DNA of 11,521 nt from Gemmatimonadota bacterium (GTDB taxonomy: Bacteria; Latescibacterota; UBA2968; UBA8231), in NCBI GenBank assembly GCA_018673255.1, contig JABHDC010000157.1, forward strand, positions 1 to 11,521, in the 5' to 3' direction. Below, piece after piece: positions 6,807 to 11,521 of this stretch; position 1 is the first letter of the stretch; each line of letters starts with the position of its first letter. The translations under genes and the position numbers were made by a program. Under the pieces are notes generated by a model that was given only the letters and a program-made list of their open reading frames with translations, was not told the origin of the DNA and did not search any database.

Positions 6807-6853
6807 GCGAGACCCGCTGACGAAGAGTGCCCGCGACCATCTGCACGTTATGA

Positions 6854-10075
<3,222 letters not shown>

Positions 10076-10109
10076 GTAAGCGGCTGGGTGTTGCCCTCAG
10101 TATGGCTAC

Positions 10110-10982
10110 TCAGGCCCAGAGAAGCTGTCGTGCCGTGGTAGCCAGGATCGCATCCTTGTCCGACACGCTTAGGAATTCGGCGTTGCGGATCACGTCGACC
10201 GATGCGAGCAGATCGCTTTCCGGGTGCTGCATCTTGAGGGGGCCGCCGCAGTCCGTCTCCCACATGCACCTTGCCGCACCAAAGGCACTGATGATCGCCT
10301 GAAGGAGTGGTGTCAGATCGGTGAAGGGGGCCTGTCCGTCGCCGAGTCCGTGCAGGGGGCCAAGTTTGACGTAGACCTTGGGATGGGCCGCCAGATCCAG
10401 CAGGGCGGTCAGATCATCAGCGTCAACGGCGCCATCTCGAACCCGTACGCCACCCACGTGATCGATGATGACGGGGGTTTGCGGGAAACGTGCGCACATA
10501 CGACCGATCTGCGGCAGGTCGGTCGGACCGGTGAGAAAACTCAGGACCAGTTCATCCTCAGCAGCAGCGGTGAACATGCGTTCGTAGCCCTCCTGATCCA
10601 GCCACTGCTCCGACTGCCCCCACTGCGGTTGTGCACCACGGGCACGAATCCGGAAGGAGCGGATCCCGCGCCGGGCCAGATCGCGCATCACACGCTCCGG
10701 CGATCCCAGGGAGACATCGCTGACGGCGGGGATGATGCCGGTGCCCGTGTAACGTTCCGGATCGGCCTGGATGAGATCGAGGATGTAGCTGTGGTCGAGT
10801 CCATACCACGTCATCTGTACCAGATTGACGCCGGTGACCGGCACATCCAACTGTTGCGTGAGGGCCTCGTGTTCTTCTGCCGTGTGTGATGGCAGCCACA
10901 GGTCATGGGCCTCGAAGCCAGGAGCCAGAGGATACCGTTCGAAGTCCGGGCTCCAGACATGGATGTGGGCATCAGTGAGCAT
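10110..10982 (-). CDS. Amidohydrolase-2 family protein, probable lactonase-type metal hydrolase
   Basis: This 290-aa TIM-barrel hydrolase carries the N-terminal H6-x-H8 motif (TDAHIHVW), H175 in VIIDHVGG and D244 in MWETDCGGP. This is the pattern of the amidohydrolase-2 / COG3618-like group. That group includes L-fuconolactonase, aldarolactone and galactonolactone lactonases, and 2-pyrone-4,6-dicarboxylate lactonase. It acts on small carboxylic or lactone substrates in the cytoplasm; here a sugar lactone is a reasonable guess from the neighbours. ATG 10982 is preferred because GGAG lies six bases upstream and it puts HxH at the usual distance from the N-terminus. The open frame reaches a TTG at 11021 without support. 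The gene converges on lacZ with 34 nt between stop codons and is divergent from the oxidoreductase remnant. No repeat or terminator is evident in the 34-nt gap. Confidence 0.85.
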   Translation of the reverse strand: MLTDAHIHVWSPDFERYPLAPGFEAHDLWLPSHTAEEHEALTQQLDVPVTGVNLVQMTWYGLDHSYILDLIQADPERYTGTGIIPAVSDVSLGSPERVMRDLARRGIRSFRIRARGAQPQWGQSEQWLDQEGYERMFTAAAEDELVLSFLTGPTDLPQIGRMCARFPQTPVIIDHVGGVRVRDGAVDADDLTALLDLAAHPKVYVKLGPLHGLGDGQAPFTDLTPLLQAIISAFGAARCMWETDCGGPLKMQHPESDLLASVDVIRNAEFLSVSDKDAILATTARQLLWA

Positions 10983-11115
10983 GGGTGGCTCCGACGGAGA
11001 TGGTGTGGGCGGCGCCTGCAATGGAAGACAGGGTGATCGTCTACATTAGCAAGATCATGCCGCCGATCGCCATGCCGCTGCGTACCAATCCCGTCATTCC
11101 TAGCCGGAGTCACCG

Positions 11116-11471
11116 ATGCAGAGACTGAGACTGGCCCTGGTCGGCTGTGGTGGCATTGCCGAGTCACATCTGGCAGGGATCCAAATGCCAGGTCGCGACT
11201 TCAGGTCACGGCCGCCGTCGATGTGGATGCCGCACGCGCCCGGGCCATGGCCGACCGCACGGGCGCCACAGTCTACACGCGACTCGAAGATGCCCTGGCC
11301 GATGCGGAGGTCGACGCCGTCGATATCATGCTGCCTCATGCACTGCATGAAGCGGCGGCCGTGCTTGCTTTCAAAGCGGCGCGGATAAGCGTTATAAGAG
11401 GGATTATCGCGAGTCTGGTGTGCCGGGTGCAAGCGATTTCTGCGGTTACGGGGCCTGTCTCTGATTGCTGA
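11116..11471 (+). pseudogene. Gfo/Idh/MocA oxidoreductase, N-terminal part, frameshifted and broken
   Basis: The first frame begins at ATG 11116 with a good ribosome binding site (GGAG at 11106-11109, six-base spacer). It encodes LRLALVGCGGIAESHLAGI, the Rossmann motif of NAD(P)-dependent sugar dehydrogenases of this family. Similarity then jumps into another frame between about 11180 and 11205, as if one base had been lost. It continues as VTAAVDVDAARARAMADRTG and DAVDIMLPHALHEAAAVLAFKA, up to about 11375. The expected next block, KHVLxEKPxA, is absent. The second frame drifts into unrelated residues and stops at 11471. A normal protein would be about 330-400 aa. The damage may be real decay, insertion of other DNA near 11375-11385, or a sequencing or assembly error near the window edge. 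The family call is sure; the cause is not. Confidence 0.72.
11380..11411. repeat. AT-rich inverted repeat at the break in the oxidoreductase gene
   Basis: CGCGGATAA (11380-11388) faces TTATCGCG (11404-11411): eight pairs with one extra G. The inner sequence ATAAGCGTTAT is itself a short inverted repeat. It is noticeably AT-richer than its surroundings and coincides with the point where similarity to Gfo/Idh/MocA ends. It may mark a junction with foreign or mobile DNA, but no transposase or complete element is visible in the remaining 110 bases. Confidence 0.3.
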
Positions 11472-11521
11472 ACGGCTGTTTTCTGGTGGGCCAGCGGGCG
11501 CGGCGCCTGACGATGGATCCA

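Noticed and set aside
6759..6816. CGGGTCT (6759-6765) and AGACCCG (6810-6816) inverted repeat upstream of lacZ
   Set aside because: Seven-base arms separated by 44 nt are expected by chance in a region of this size.
10076..10109. GTAAGCGGCTG directly after the lacZ stop, resembling the GTAAGCG-type end of IS66-family elements
   Set aside because: It sits in a 34-nt gap between two intact genes, with no transposase and no matching opposite end. It is a chance resemblance.

Overview
This 11.5 kb window is ordinary bacterial DNA of about 60% GC. It is gene-dense, with short intergenic gaps and no introns. I see no rRNA, tRNA, CRISPR array, phage gene or complete insertion sequence. Most proteins look like enzymes of carbohydrate catabolism, as in uncultured polysaccharide-degrading heterotrophs. 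My guess at that kind of lineage (Latescibacterota-, Poribacteria- or PVC-like) rests on gene content only and is weak.

Layout, left to right. A 5'-truncated SDR-type NAD(P)-dependent sugar dehydrogenase/epimerase runs rightwards to 403. It converges, across an inverted repeat, on a leftward four-gene cluster (4093 down to 414). Read in transcription order, that cluster holds a second intact SDR sugar dehydrogenase, a 297-aa protein I do not recognise, a calcineurin-like metallophosphoesterase and a GNAT-type acetyltransferase-like protein. A divergent intergenic region (4094-4359) separates this cluster from a rightward pair: an enolase-superfamily sugar-acid dehydratase of the galactonate-dehydratase type, and a DUF454/YbaN-like small membrane protein. 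The latter overlaps tail to tail with a leftward adenylate-kinase-like P-loop kinase. A second divergent region (6615-6868) carries a conspicuous imperfect hairpin. It leads into a full-length GH2 beta-galactosidase (LacZ type, 1068 aa, catalytic glutamates present). A leftward amidohydrolase-2 family (lactonase-like) gene converges on lacZ. At the right edge a rightward Gfo/Idh/MocA oxidoreductase is frameshifted and loses similarity to its family near 11375.

Taken together, the glycosidase, the SDR and Gfo/Idh/MocA dehydrogenases, the lactonase-like amidohydrolase and the sugar-acid dehydratase supply the enzyme types of an oxidative, non-phosphorylating sugar route: glycoside to sugar, aldonolactone, aldonate, then 2-keto-3-deoxy acid. 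This is inference. The genes lie in at least five transcription units, and no transporter, regulator, KDG/KDPGal kinase or aldolase is visible. I found no clear evidence of a new defence or mobile system. The most novel items are the unrecognised 297-aa protein, the hairpin in front of lacZ and the broken right end.
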